Assembly: GCA_035771175.1 (NCBI GenBank)
Contig: CM069593.1
Span: forward strand, 33,864,741-33,928,740
DNA from: Paratinospora sagittata
Taxonomy: Eukaryota > Streptophyta > Magnoliopsida > Ranunculales > Menispermaceae
Reading direction: 5' to 3'
Length of the DNA stretch: 64,000 nucleotides
Each line of letters begins with the position of its first letter. Position 1 is the stretch's first letter. This document shows, piece by piece, positions 26,161 through 40,920 of this stretch. Position numbers and translations under genes: made by a program. The notes beneath the pieces were generated by a model. It was not told where the DNA came from, did not search any database, and saw only the letters and a program-made list of their open reading frames with translations.

Positions 26161-29100
26161 TTAAAATGAGTTGGATGGAGAAACAGAATATCTACAAATT
26201 CATATGCTGTAACTTCCTTTCGGAACACCGGTAATCGTTGATTAGTACTTTAAATATTTAGTAGCAACTGGTCCGGTCACTGATTACTGGAAAGTCACTC
26301 AAAGCTCCTGGTTTTTTGGATCCTATCCTCATATTTCCAACTCATTTTGAATTACTAAAATCGGAGTTAAAACGAAAGAGTTATGGTAATTTCAAGTTTA
26401 TTTATCGAGTTGTCAATTGATATGCCGGTCGGTAAGCAAACTTATATAGCAATCAAATACCTTTTGGATCGAGAAGTTAGTTGACTGACTAGTATATTGA
26501 TTGACCAATCGGTACGTAAATTTTAAATAACCACAACTTTTTCGTTCTAACTATGGTTTGAGTAATTCAAAATGAGTTTGATGGAGAAAGAGAATATCTA
26601 CAAATTCACATGCTGTAACTTCCTTTCGGAACACCGGTAACCGTTGATTAGTACTTTAAATATTTAGTAGCAACTGGTCCGGTCACTGATTACTAGAAAG
26701 TCACTCAAAGCTCCTGGGTTTTTAGATCCTGTCCTCATATTTCCAACTCATCTCAAATCGGAGTTAAAACGAAAGAGTTATGGTAATTTCTAGTTTATTT
26801 ATCGAGTTGTCAATTGATATGCCTGTCGGTAAGCAAACTTATATAGCAATCAACTTCCTTTTGGATCGATAAGTTAGTTGACTGACTAGTATATTAATTG
26901 ACCAATCGGTACGTAAATTTTAAATAACCACAACTTTTTCGTTTTAACAATGGTTTGAGTAATTCAAAATGGGTTGGATGGAGAAAGAGAATATCTACAA
27001 ATTAATATGTTGTAACTTCCTTTCGGAACACCGGTAACCGTTGATTAGTACTTTAAATAATTAGTAGCAACTGGTCGGGTCACTGATTACTGGAAAGTCA
27101 CTCAAAGCTACTGGTTTTTTGGACCCTGTCCTCATATTTCCAACACATTTTGAATTACTCAAATCGGAGTTAAAACGGAAGAGTTATGGTCATTTCAAGT
27201 TTATTTATCGATTGGTCAATTGATATGTCGGTCGGTAAGCAAACTTATATAGCAATCAGCTACCTTTTGGATCGATAAGTTACTTGATTGACTTGTATAT
27301 TGATTGACCAATCGGTACGTAAATTTTAAATAACCACAACTTTTTCGTTTTAACTATGGTTTGAGTAATTCAAAATGAGTTCGATGGAGAAAGAGAATAT
27401 CCACAAATTCATATGTTGTAGCTTAGTTTCGGAACACCGGTCACCGTTGATTAGTACTTTAAATAATTAGTAGCAACTGGTCCGGTCACTGATTACTGGA
27501 AAGTCACTGAAAGCTGCTGGTTTTTTGGATCCTGTCCTCATATTTCCAACTCATTTTGAATCACTTAAATCGGTGTTAAAACGAAAGAGTTATAGTAATT
27601 TCAAGTTTATTTATCGAGTGGTCAATTGATATGCCGGTCGGTAATCAAACTTATATAGCAATCAACTACCTTTTGGATCGATATGTTAGTTGACTGACTA
27701 GTATATTGATTGACCAATCGGTACGTAAATTTTCAATAACCACAACTTATTCATTTTAACTATGGTTTGAGTAATTGAAAATGAGTTGGATGGAGAAAGA
27801 GAATATCTAGAAATTCATAGGCTGTAACATACTTTCGGAACACCGGTAACCGTTGATTTGTACTTTGAATATTAAGTAGGAACTTGTCCGGTCAACGATT
27901 ACTAAAAAGTCATTGAAAGCTGCTGGTTTTTTAGATCGTGTCCTCATACTTCCAACACATTTTGAATTACTCAAATTGGAGTTAAAACGGAAGAGTTATG
28001 GACATTTCAAGTTTATTTATCGATTGGTCAATTGATATGTCGGTCGATAAGTAAACTTATATAGCAATCAACTACCTTTTGGATCGATAAGTTACTTGAT
28101 TGACAAGTATATTGATTGACCAATCGGTACGTAAATTTTAAATAACCACAACTTTTTCGTTTTAACTATGGTTTGAGTAATTCAAAATGAGTTGGATGGA
28201 GAAAGAGAATATCTACAAATTCATATGTTGTAGCTTACTTTCGGAACACCGGTCACCGTTGATTAGTACTTAAAATAATTAGTAGCAACAGGACCGGTCA
28301 CTGATTACTGGGAAGTTACTCAAAGCCGGTTGTTTTTTGGATCCTGTCCACATATTTCCAACACATTTTGAATTACTCAAATCGAAGTTAAAACGGAAGA
28401 GTTATGGTCATTTCAACTTTATTTATCGCTTGGTCAATTGATATGTCGGTCGGTAAGCAAACTTATATAGCAATCAGCTACCTTTTGGATCGATAAGTTA
28501 CTTGATTGACTTGTATATTGATTGACCAATCGGTACGTAAATTTTAAATAACCACAACTTTTTCGTTTTAACTATGGTTTGAGTAATTTAAAATGAGTTG
28601 GATGGAGAAACAGAATATCTACAAATTCATATGCTGTAACTTCCTTTCGAAACACCGGTAATCGTTGATTAGTACTTTAAATATTTAGTAGCAACTGGTC
28701 CGGTCACTGATTACTGGAAAGTCACTCAAAGCTCCTGGTTTTTTGGATCCTATCCTCATATTTCCAACTCATTTTGAATTACTAAAATCGGAGTTAAAAC
28801 GAAAGAGTTATGGTAATTTCAAGTTTATTTATCGAGTTGTCAATTGATATGCCGGTCGGTAAGCAAACTTATATAGCAATCAAATACCTTTTGGATCGAT
28901 AAGTTAGTTGACTGACTAGTATATTGATTGACCAATCGGTACGTAAATTTTAAATAACCCCAACTTTTTCGTTCTAACTATGGTTTGAGTAATTCAAAAT
29001 GAGTTTGATGGAGAAAGAGAATATCTACAAATTCACATGCTGTAACTTCCTTTCGGAACACCGGTAACCGTTGATTAGTACTTTAAATATTTAGTAGCAA

Positions 29101-29200
29101 CTGGTCCGGTCACTGATTACTAGAAAGTCACTCAAAGCTCCTGGGTTTTTGGATCCTGTCCTCATATTTCCAACTCATTTTGAATTACTCAAATCGGAGT
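26161..29200. repeat. 6-monomer HOR pair (offset 2427 bp)
   Basis: A block with ggagaaacagaat and gtaatcgttg at 26231 recurs at 28658. The offset is 2427 bp, which equals 6 x 406 minus the 9-bp deletion at 26751/26752 lying between the two. The units that follow both positions (tcctatcctcat, then the gccggtcggt class) also match. Confidence 0.65.
26743..26761. repeat. Second Sat-A unit with the same 9-bp deletion
   Basis: Same deletion as at 18640/18641, in a unit with the same ctcctgggttttt flank, so the two are related by descent. The flanking monomers at the two sites are only partly matched, indicating later rearrangement. Confidence 0.88.
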
Positions 29201-31344
29201 TAAAACGAAAGAGTTATGGTAATTTCTAGTTTATTTATCGAGTTGTCAATTGCTATGCCGGTCGGTAAGCAAACTTATATAGCAATCTACTACCTTTTGG
29301 ATCGATAAGTTAGTTGACTGACTAGTATATTAATTGACCAATCGGTACGCAAATTTTAAATAACCACAACTTTTTCGTTTTAACAATGGTTTGAGTAATT
29401 CAAAATGAGTTGGATGGAGAAAGAGAATATCTACAAATTCATATGATGTAACTTCATTTCGAAACACCGGTAACCGTTGATTAGTACTTTAAATAATTAG
29501 TAGCAACTGGTCGGGTCACTGATTACTGGAAAGTCACTCAAAGCTACTGGTTTTTTGGATCCTGTCCTCATATTTCCAACACATTTTGAATTACTCAAAT
29601 CGGAGTTAAAACGGAAGAGTTATGGTCATTTCAAGTTTATTTATCGATTGGTCAATTGATATGTCGGTCGGTAAGCAAACTTATATAGCAATCAGCTACC
29701 TTTTGGATCGATAAGTTACTTGATTGACTTGTATATTGATTGACCAATCAGTTCGTAAATTTTAAATAACTACAACTTTTTCGTTTTAACTATGGTTTGA
29801 ATAATTCAAAATGAGTTCGATGGAGAAAGAGAATATCCACAAATTCATATGTGGTAGCTTAGTTTCGGAACACCGGTCACCGTTGATTAGTACTTTAAAT
29901 AATTAGTAGCAACTGGTCCGGTCACTGATTACTGGAAAGTCACTGAAAGCTGCTGGTTTTTTGGATCCTGTCCTCATATTTCCAACTCATTTTGAATTAC
30001 TTAAATCGGAGTTAAAACGAAAGAGTTATAGTAATTTCAAGTTTATTTATCGAGTGGTCAATTGATATGTCGGTCGGTAATCAAACTTATATAGCAATCA
30101 ACTACCTTTTGGATCGATAAGTTAGTTGACTGACTAGTATATTGATTGACGAATCGGTACGTAAATTTTCAATAACCAAAACTTATTCGTTTTAACTATG
30201 GTTTGAGTAATTGAAAATGAGTTGGATGGAGAAAGAGAATATCTAGAAATTCATAGCCTGTAACATACTTTCGGAACACCGGTAACCGTTGATTTGAACT
30301 TTGAATATTTAGTAGGAACTGGTCCGGTCACCGATTACTAAAAAGCCATTGTAAGCTGCTGGTTTTTTAGATCGTGTCCTCATACTTCCAACATATTTTG
30401 AATTACTCAAATTGGAGTTAAAACGGAAGAGTTATGGTCATTTCAAATTTATTTATCGATTGGTGAATTGATATGTCGGTCGATAAGCAAACTTATATAG
30501 CAATCAGCTACCTTTTGGATTGATAAGTTACTTGATTGACTTGTATATTGATTGACCAATCAGTTCGTAAATTTTAAATAACCACAACTTTTTCGTTTTA
30601 ACTATGGTTTGAGTAATTCAAAATGAGTTCGATGGAGAAAGAGAATATCTACAAATTCATATGCTGTAACTTCCTTTCGGAACATCGGTAACCGTTGATT
30701 AGTACTTTAAATAATTAGTAGCAACTGGTCCGGTCACTGATTACTGGAAAGTCACTGAAAGCTGCTGGTTTTTTGGATCCTCTCCTCATATTTCCAACTC
30801 ATTTTGAATTACTTAAATCGGAGTTAAAACGAAAGAGTTATAGTAATTTCAAGTTTATTTATCGAGTGGTCAATTGATATGTCGGTCGGTAAGCAAACTT
30901 ATATAGCAATCAACTACTTTTTGGATAGATAAGTTAGTTGACTGACTAGTATATTGATTGACCAATCGGTATGTAAATTTTCAATAACCAAAACTTATTC
31001 GTTTTAACTATGGTTTGAGTAATTCAAAATGAGTTGGATGGAGAAAGAGAATATCTACAAATTCATAGGCTGTAACATACTTTCGGAACACCGGTAACCG
31101 TTGATTTGTACTTTGAATATTTAGTAGGAACTGGTCCGGTCACCGATTACTAAAAAGTCATTGAAAGCTGCTGGTTTTTTAGATCGTGTCCTCATACTTC
31201 CAACACATTTTGAATTACTCAAATTGGAGTTAAAACGGAAGAGTTGTGGTCATTTCAAGTTTATTTATCGATTGGTCAATTGATATGTCGGTCGATAAGC
31301 AAACTTATATAGCAATCAACTACCTTTTGGATCGATAAGTTACT

Positions 31345-31376
31345 TGATTGACTAGTATATTGATTGACTAGTATAT
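31345..31376. repeat. 16-bp internal tandem duplication in a Sat-A unit
   Basis: tgattgactagtatat occurs twice in direct tandem here where other units have it once. The unit becomes 422 bp. The slip lies at the inner edge of the right arm of the dyad. The same event is seen at 33391-33422. Confidence 0.9.
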
Positions 31377-33390
31377 TGATTGACCAATCGGTACGTAAAT
31401 TTTAAATAACCACAACTTTTTCGTTTTAACTATGGTTTGAGTAATTCAAAATGAGTTTGATGGAGAAAGAGAATATCTACAAATTCATATGCTGTAACTT
31501 CCTTTCGGAACATCGGTAACCGTTGATTAGTACTTTAAATAATTAGTAGCAACTGGTCCGGTCACTGATTACTGGAAAGTCACTGAAAGCTGCTGGTTTT
31601 TTGGATCCTCTCCTCATATTTCCAACTCATTTTGAATTACTTAAATCGGAGTTAAAACGAAAGAGTTATAGTAATTTCAAGTTTATTTATCGAGTGGTCA
31701 ATTGATATGTCGGTCGGTAAGCAAACTTATATAGCAATCAACTACTTTTTGGATCGATAAGTTAGTTGACTGACTAGTATATTGATTGACCAATCGGTAT
31801 GTAAATTTTCAATAACCACAACTTATTCGTTTTAACTATGGTTTGAGTAATTCAAAATGAGTTGGATGGAGAAAGAGAATATCTACAAATTCATAGGCTG
31901 TAACATACTTTCGGAACACCGGTAACCGTTGATTTGTACTTTGAATATTTAGTAGGAACTGGTCCGGTCACCGATTACTAAAAAGTCATTGAAAGCTGCT
32001 GGTTTTTTAGATCGTGTCCTCATACTTCCAACACATTTTGAATTACTCAAATTGGAGTTAAAACGGAAGAGATGTGGTCATTTCAAGTTTATTTATCGAT
32101 TGGTCAATTGATATGTCGGTCGATAAGCAAACTTATATAGCAATCAACTACCTTTTGGATCGATAAGTTACTTGATTGACTAGTATATTGATTGACCAAT
32201 CGGTACGTAAATTTTAAATAACCACAACTTTTTCGTTTTAACTATGGTTTGAGTAATTCAAAATGAGTTTGATGGAGAAAGAGAATATCTACAAATTCAT
32301 ATGCTGTAACTTCCTTTCGGAACACCGGTAACCGTTGATTAGTACTTTAAATATTTAGTAGCAACTGGTCCTGTCACTGATTACTGGGAAGTCACTGAAA
32401 GCTCCTGGGTTTTTGGATCCTGTCCTCATATTTCCAACTCATTTTGAATTACTCCAATCGGAGTTAAAACGAAAGAGTTATGGTAATTTCTAGTTTATTT
32501 ATCGAGTTGTCAATTGATATGCCGGTCGGTAAGCAAACTTATATAGCAATCAGCTACCTTTTGGATCGATTAGTTACTTGATTGACTTGTATATTGATTG
32601 ACCAATCGGTACGTAAATTTTAAATAACCACAACTTTTTCGTTTTAACTATGGTTTGAGTAATTCAAAATGAGTTCGATGGAGAAAGAGAATATCTACAA
32701 ATTCATATGCTGTAACTTCCTTTCGGAACATCGGTAACCGTTGATTAGTACTTTAAATAATTAGTAGCAACTGGTCCGGTCACTGATTACTGGAAAGTCA
32801 CTGAAAGCTGCTGGTTTTTTGGATCCTCTCCTCATATTTCCAACTCATTTTGAATTACTTAAATCGGAGTTAAAACGAAAGAGTTATAGTAATTTCAAGT
32901 TTATTTATCGAGTGGTCAATTGATATGTCGGTCGGTAAGCAAACTTATATAGCAATCAACTACTTTTTGGATAGATAAGTTAGTTGACTGACTAGTATAT
33001 TGATTGACCAATCGGTATGTAAATTTTCAATAACCAAAACTTATTCGTTTTAACTATGGTTTGAGTAATTCAAAATGAGTTGGATGGAGAAAGAGAATAT
33101 CTACAAATTCATAGGCTGTAACATACTTTCGGAACACCGGTAACCGTTGATTTGTACTTTGAATATTTAGTAGGAACTGGTCCGGTCACCGATTACTAAA
33201 AAGTCATTGAAAGCTGCTGGTTTTTTAGATCGTGTCCTCATACTTCCAACACATTTTGAATTACTCAAATTGGAGTTAAAACGGAAGAGTTGTGGTCATT
33301 TCAAGTTTATTTATCGATTGGTCAATTGATATGTCGGTCGATAAGCAAACTTATATAGCAATCAACTACCTTTTGGATCGATAAGTTACT

Positions 33391-33422
33391 TGATTGACTA
33401 GTATATTGATTGACTAGTATAT
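33391..33422. repeat. Second copy of the 16-bp internal duplication
   Basis: Same duplicated 16-mer as at 31345-31376 and exactly 2046 bp downstream of it. This marks the two copies as products of one HOR duplication rather than independent slips. Confidence 0.9.
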
Positions 33423-33799
33423 TGATTGACCAATCGGTACGTAAATTTTAAATAACCACAACTTTTTCGTTTTAACTATGGTTTGAGTAATTCAAAATGA
33501 GTTTGATGGAGAAAGAGAATATCTACAAATTCATATGCTGTAACTTCCTTTCGGAACATCGGTAACCGTTGATTAGTACTTTAAATAATTAGTAGCAACT
33601 GGTCCGGTCACTGATTACTGGAAAGTCACTGAAAGCTGCTGGTTTTTTGGATCCTCTCCTCATATTTCCAACTCATTTTGAATTACTTAAATCGGAGTTA
33701 AAACGAAAGAGTTATAGTAATTTCAAGTTTATTTATCGAGTGGTCAATTGATATGTCGGTCGGTAAGCAAACTTATATAGCAATCAACTACTTTTTGGA

Positions 33800-36700
33800 T
33801 CGATAAGTTAGTTGACTGACTAGTATATTGATTGACCAATCGGTATGTAAATTTTCAATAACCACAACTTATTCGTTTTAACTATGGTTTGAGTAATTGA
33901 AAATGAGTTGGATGGAGAAAGAGAATATCTACAAATTCATAGGCTGTAACATACTTTCGGAACACCGGTAACCGTTGATTTGTACTTTGAATATTTAGTA
34001 GGAACTGGTCCGGTCACCGATTACTAAAAAGTCATTGAAAGCTGCTGGTTTTTTAGATCGTGTCCTCATACTTCCAACACATTTTGAATTACTCAAATTG
34101 GAGTTAAAACGGAAGAGTTGTGGTTATTTCAAGTTTATTTAATGATTGGTCAATTGATATGTCGGCCGATAAGCAAACTTATATAGCAATCAACTACCTT
34201 TTGGATCGATAAGTTACTTGATTGACTAGTATATTGGTTGACCAATCGGTACGTAAATTTTAAATAACCATAACTTTTTCGTTTTAACTATGGTTTGAGT
34301 AATTCAAAATGAGTTTGATGGAGAAAGAGAATATCTACAAATTCATATGCTGTAACTTCCTTTCGGAACACCGGTAACCGTTGATTAGTACTTTAAATAT
34401 TTAGTAGCAAATGGTCCGGTCACTGATTACTGGGAAGTCACTGAAAGCTCCTGGGTTTTTGGATCCTGTCATCATATTTCCAACTCATTTTGAATTACTC
34501 AAATCGGAGTTAAAACAAAAGAGTTATGGTAATTTCTAGTTTATTTATCGAGTTGTCAATTGATATGCCGGTCGGTAAGCAAACTTATATAGCAATCAAC
34601 TACCTTTTGGATCGATAAGTTAGTTGACTGACTAGTATATTAATTGACCAATCGGTACGTAAATTTTAAATAACCACAACTTTTTCGTTTTAATTATGGT
34701 TTGAGTAATTCAAAATGAGTTGGATGAAGAAAGAGAATATCTACAAATTCATATGTTGTAGCTTATTTCCGGAACACCGGTCACCGTTGATTAGTACTTT
34801 AAATAATTAGTAGCAACTGGTCGGGTCACTGATTACTGGAAAGTCACTCAAAGCTACTGGTTTTTTGGATCCTGTCCTCATATTTCCAACACATTTTGAA
34901 TTACTCAAATCGGAGTTAAAACGGAAGAGTTATGGTCATTTCAAGTTTATTTATCGATTGGTCAATTGATATGTCGGTCGGTAAGCAAACTTATATAGCA
35001 ATCAGCTACCTTTTGGATCGATAAGTTAGTTGATTGACTTGTATATTGATTGACCAATCGGTACGTAAATTTTAAATAACCACAACTTTTTCGTTTTAAC
35101 TATGGTTTGAGTAATTCAAAATGAGTTCGATGGAGAAAGAGAATATCCACAAATTCATATGTTGTAGCTTACTTTCGGAACACCGGTCACCGTTGATTAG
35201 TACTTTAAATAATTAGTAGCAACTGGTTCGGTCACTGATTACTGGAAAGTCACTGAAAGCTGCTGGTTTTTTGGATCCTGTCCTCATATTTCCAACTCAT
35301 TTTCAATTACTTAAATCGGAGTTAAAACGAAAGAGTTATAGTAATTTCAAGTTTATTTATCGAGTGGTCAATTGATATGCCGGTCGGTAAGCAAACTTAT
35401 ATAGCAATCAACCAACTTTTGGATCGATAAGTTAGTTGACTGATTAGTATATTGATTGACGAATCGGTACGTAAATTTTCAATAACCACAACTTATTCGT
35501 TTTAACTATGGTTTGAGTAATTGAAAATGAGTTGGATGGAGAAAAAGAATATCTACAAATTCATAGACTGTAACATACTTTCGGAACAACGGTAATCGTT
35601 GATTTGTTCTTTGAATATTTAGTAGGAACTGGTCCGGTCACCGATTACTAAAAGGTCATTGAAAGCTGCTGGTTTTTAAGATCGTGTCTTCATACTTCCA
35701 ACACATTTTGAATTACTCAAATTGGAGTTAAAACGAAAGAGTTATGGTCATTTCAAGTTTATTTATCGATTGGTCAATTGATATGTCGGTCGATAAGCAA
35801 ACTTATATAGCAATCAACTACCTTTTGGATCGATAAGTTACTTGATTGACTTGTATATTGATTGACCAATCAGTTCGTAAATTTTAAATAACCACAACTT
35901 TTTCGTTTTAACTATGGTTTGAGTAATTCAAAATGAGTTCGATGGAGAAGGAGAATATCCACAAATTCATATGTTGTAGCTTACTTTCGGAACACCGGTT
36001 ATCGTTGATTAGTACTTTAAATATTTAGTAGCAACTGGTCCGGTCACTGATTACTATAAAGTCACTCAAAGCTCCTGGGTTTTTGGATCCTGTCCTCATA
36101 TTTCCAACTCATTTTGAATTACTCAAATCGGAGTTAAAACGAAAGAGTTATGGTAATTTCTAGTTTATTTATCGAGTTGTCAATTGATATGCCGGTCGGT
36201 AAGCAAACTTATATAGCAATCAACAACCTTTTGGATCGATAAGTTAGTTGACTGACTAGTATATTAATTGACCAATCGGTACGTAAATTTTAAATAACCA
36301 CAACTTTTTCGTTTTAACAATGGTTTGAGTAATTCAAAATGAGTTGGATGGAGAAAGAGAATATCTACAAATTCATATGCTGTAACTTCCTTTCGGAACA
36401 CCGGTAACCGTTGATTAGTACTTTAAATAATTAGTAGCAACTGGTCCGGTCACTGATTACTGGAAAGTCACTGAAAGCTGCTGGTTTTTTGGATCCTCTC
36501 CTCATATTTCCAACTCATTTTGAATTACTTAAATCGGAGTTAAAACGAAAGAGTTATTGTAATTTCAAGTTTATTTATCGAGTGGTCAATTGATATGTCG
36601 GTCGGTAAGCAAACTTATATAGCAATCAACTACTTTTTGGATCGATAAGTTAGTTGACTGACTAGTATATTGATTGACCAATCGGTATGTAAATTTTCAA

Positions 36701-39700
36701 TAACCACAACTTATTCGTTTTAACTATGGTTTGAGTAATTCAAAATGAGTTGGATGGAGAAAGAGAATATCTACAAATTCATAGGCTGTAACATACTTTC
36801 GGAACACCGGTAACCGTTGATTTGTACTTTGAATATTTAGTAGGAACTGGTCCGGTCACCGATTACTAAAAAGTCATTGAAAGCTGCTGGTTTTTTAGAT
36901 CGTGTCCTCATACTTCCAACACATTTTGAATTACTCAAATTGGAGTTAAAACGGAAGAGTTGTGGTCATTTCAAGTTTATTTATCGATTGGTCAATTGAT
37001 ATGTCGGTCGATAAGCAAACTTATATAGCAATCAACTACCTTTTGGATCGATAAGTTAGTTGATTGACTTGTATATTGATTGACCAATCGGTACGTAAAT
37101 TTTAAATAACCACAACTTTTTCGTTTTAACTATGGTTTGAGTAATTCAAAATGAGTTCGATGGAGAAAGAGAATATCCACAAATTCATTTGTTGTAGCTT
37201 ACTTTCGGAACACCGGTCACCGTTGATTAGTACTTTAAATAATTAGTAGCAACTGGTTCGGTCACTGATTACTGGAAAGTCACTGAAAGCTGCTGGTTTT
37301 TTGGATCCTGTCCTCATATTTCCAACTCATTTTGAATTACTCAAATCGGAGTTAAAACGAAAGAGTTATGGTAATTTCTAGTTTATTTATCGAGTTGTCA
37401 ATTGATATGCCGGTCGGTAAGCAAACTTATATAGCAATCAACTACCTTTTGGATCGATAAGTTAGTTGACTGACTAGTATATTAATTGACCAATCGGTAC
37501 GTAAATTTTAAATAACCACAACTTTTTCGTTTTAACTATGGTTTGAGTAATTCAAAATGAGTTTGATGAAGAAAGAGAATATCTACAAATTCATATGTTG
37601 TAGCTTACTTCCGGAACACCAGTCACCGTTGATTAGTACTTTAAATAATTAGTAGCAACTGGTCGGGTCACTGATTACTGGAAAGTCACTCAAAGCTACT
37701 GGTTTTTTGGATCCTGTCCTCATATTTCCAACATATTTTGAATTACTCCAATCGGAGTTAAAACGGAAGAGTTATGGTCATTTCAAGTTTATTTATCGAT
37801 TGGTCAATTGATATGTCGGTCGGTAAGCAAACTTATATAGCAATCAGCTACCTTTTGGATCGATTAGTTACTTGATTGACTTGTATATTGATTGACCAAT
37901 CGGTACGTAAATTTTAAATAACCACAACTTTTTCGTTTTAACTATGGTTTGAGTAATTCAAAATGAGTTCGATGGAGAAAGAGAATATCCACAAATTCAT
38001 ATGTTGTAGCTTACTTTCGGAACACCGGTCACCGTTGATTAGTACTTTAAATAATTAGTAGCAACTGGTCCGGTCGCTGATTACTAGAAAGTCACTGAAA
38101 GCTGCTGGTTTTTTGGATCCTGTCCTCATATTTCCAACACATTTTGAATTACTTAAATCGGAGTTAAAACGAAAGAGTTATAGTAATTTCAAGTTTATTT
38201 ATCGAGTGGTCAATTGATATGCCGGTCGGTAAGCAAACTTATATAGCAATCAACTACCTTTTGGATCGATAAGTTAGTTGACTGACTAGTATATTGATTG
38301 ACCAATCGGTATGTAAATTTTCAATAACCACAACTTATTCGGTTTAACTATGGTTTGAGTAATTGAAAATGAGTTGGATGGAGAAAGAGAATATCTACAA
38401 ATTCATAGGCTGTAACATACTTTCGGAACACCGGTAACCGTTGATTTGTACCTTGAATATTTAGTAGGAACTGGTCCGGTCACCGATTACTAAAAAGTCA
38501 TTGAAAGCTGCTGGTTTTTTAGATCGTGTCCTCATACTTCCAACACATTTTGAATTACTCAAATTGGAGTTAAAACGGAAGAGTTGTGGTCATTTCAAGT
38601 TTATTTATCGATTGGTCAATTGATATGTCGGTCGATAAGCAAACTTATATAGCAATCAACTACCTTTTGGATCGATAAGTTACTTGGTTGACTAGTATAT
38701 TGGTTGACCAATCGGTACGTAAATTTTAAATAACCACAACTTTTTCGTTTTAACTATGGTTTGAGTAATTCAAAATGAGTTTGATGGAGAAAGAGAATAT
38801 CTACAAATTCATATGCTGTAACTTCCTTTCGGAACACCGGTAACCGTTGATTAGTACTTTAAATATTTAGTAGCAAATGGTCCGGTCACTGATTACTGGG
38901 AAGTCACTGAAAGCTCCTGGGTTTTTGGATCCTGTCCTCATATTTCCAACTAATTTTGAATTACTCAAATCGGAGTTAAAACGAAAGAGTTATGGTAATT
39001 TCTAGTTTATTTATCGAGTTGTCAATTGATATGCCGGTCGGTAAGCAAACTTATATAGCAATCAACTACCTTTTGGATCGATAAGTTAGTTGACTGACTA
39101 GTATATTAATTGACCAATCGGTACGTAAATTTTAAATAACCACAACTTTTTCGTTTTAATTATGGTTTGAGTAATTCAAAATGAGTTGGATGAAGAAAGA
39201 GAATATCTACAAATTCATATGTTGTAGCTTACTTCCGGAACACCAGTCACCGTTGATTAGTACTTTAAATAATTAGTAGCAACTGGTCGGGTCACTGATT
39301 ACTGGAAAGTCACTCAAAGCTACTGGTTTTTTGGATCGTGTCCTCATATTTCCAACACATTTTGAATTACTCAAATCGGAGTTAAAACGGAAGAGTTATG
39401 GTCATTTCAAGTTTATTTATCGATTGGTCAATTGATATGTCGGTCGGTAAGCAAACTTATATAGCAATCAGCTACCTTTTGGATCGATAAGTTAGTTGAT
39501 TGACTTGTATATTGATTGACCAATCGGTACGTAAATTTTAAATAACCACAACTTTTTCGTTTTAACTATGGTTTGAGTAATTCAAAATGAGTTCGATGGA
39601 GAAAGAGAATATCCACAAATTCATATGTTGTAGCTTACTTTCGGAACACCGGTCACCGTTGATTAGTACTTTAAATAATTAGTAGCAACTGGTTCGGTCA

Positions 39701-40310
39701 CTGATTACTGGAAAGTCACTGAAAGCTGCTGGTTTTTTGGATCCTGTCCTCATATTTCCAACTCATTTTGAATTACTTAAATCAGAGTTAAAACGAAAGA
39801 GTTATAGTAATTTCAAGTTTATTTATCGAGTGGTCAATTGATATGCCGGTCGGTAAGCAAACTTATATAGCAATCAACCAACTTTTGGATCGATAAGTTA
39901 GTTGACTGACTAGTATATTGATTGACAAATCGGTACGTAAATTTTCAATAACCACAACTTATTCGTTTTAACTATGGTTTGAGTAATTGAAAATGAGTTG
40001 GATGGAGAAAAAGAATATCTACAAATTCATAGACTGTAACATACTTTCGGAACACCGGTAATCGTTGATTTGTTCTTTGAATATTTAGTAGGAACTGGTC
40101 CGGTCACCGATTACTAAAAAGTCATTGAAAGCTGCTGGGTTTTAAGATCGTGTCCTCATACTTCCAACACATTTTGAATTACTCAAATTGGAGTTAAAAA
40201 GAAAGAGTTATGGTCATTTCAAATTTATTTATCGATTGGTCAATTGATATGTCGGTCGATAAGCAAACTTATATAGCAATCAACTACCTTTTGGATCGAT
40301 AAGTTACTTG
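33800..40310. repeat. 11-monomer HOR pair (offset 4466 bp)
   Basis: About 33800-35840 matches about 38270-40310 at offset 4466 bp (11 x 406). Shared markers are the rare gcaaatggtccgg (near 34408 and 38874), attggttgacca in place of attgattgacca (near 34234 and 38700), and accaacttttgg (35411 and 39877). The match ends near 35840, where one copy reads gacttgtat and the other gactagtat. Confidence 0.78.
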
Positions 40311-40920
40311 ATTGACTAGTATATTGATTGACCAATCGGTACGTAAATTTTAAATAACCACAACTTTTTCGTTTTAACTATGGTTTGAGTAATTCAAAAT
40401 GAGTTGGATGGAGAAAGAGAATATCTACAAATTCATATGTTGTAGCTTACTTTCGGAACACCGGTCACCGTTGATTAGTTCTTTAAATATTTAGTAGCAA
40501 TTGGTCCGGTCACTGATTACTGAAAGGTCACTCAAAGCTGCTGGTTTTTTGGACCTTGTCCTCATATTTCAAACTCATTTTGAATTACTAAAATCAGAGT
40601 TAAAACGAAAGAGTTATTGTCATTTCAAGTTTATTTTTCGATTGGTCAATTGATATGTCGGTCGGTAAGCAACCTTTTATAGCAATCAACTACCTTTTGG
40701 ATCGATAAGTTAGTTGACTGACTAGTATATTGATTGACCAATCGGTACGTAAATTTTAAATAACCACAACTTTTTCGTTTTAACTATGGTTTGAGTAATT
40801 CAAAATGAGTTTGATGGAGAAAGAGAATATCTACAAATTCATATGCTGTAACTTCCTTTCGGAACACCGGTAACCGTTGATTAGTACTTTAAATATTTAG
40901 TAGCAACTGGTCCGGTCACT

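Larger units (their letters stand above)
30580..34591. repeat. 5-monomer-plus-16-bp HOR pair (offset 2046 bp)
   Basis: About 30580-32545 matches about 32626-34591 at offset 2046 bp (5 x 406 + 16). The aacatcggta variant occurs at 30681, 31509, 32727 and 33555. The extra 16 bp, a tandem copy of tgattgactagtatat, is present in both copies (31345-31376 and 33391-33422), so the insertion preceded the HOR duplication. Confidence 0.82.
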
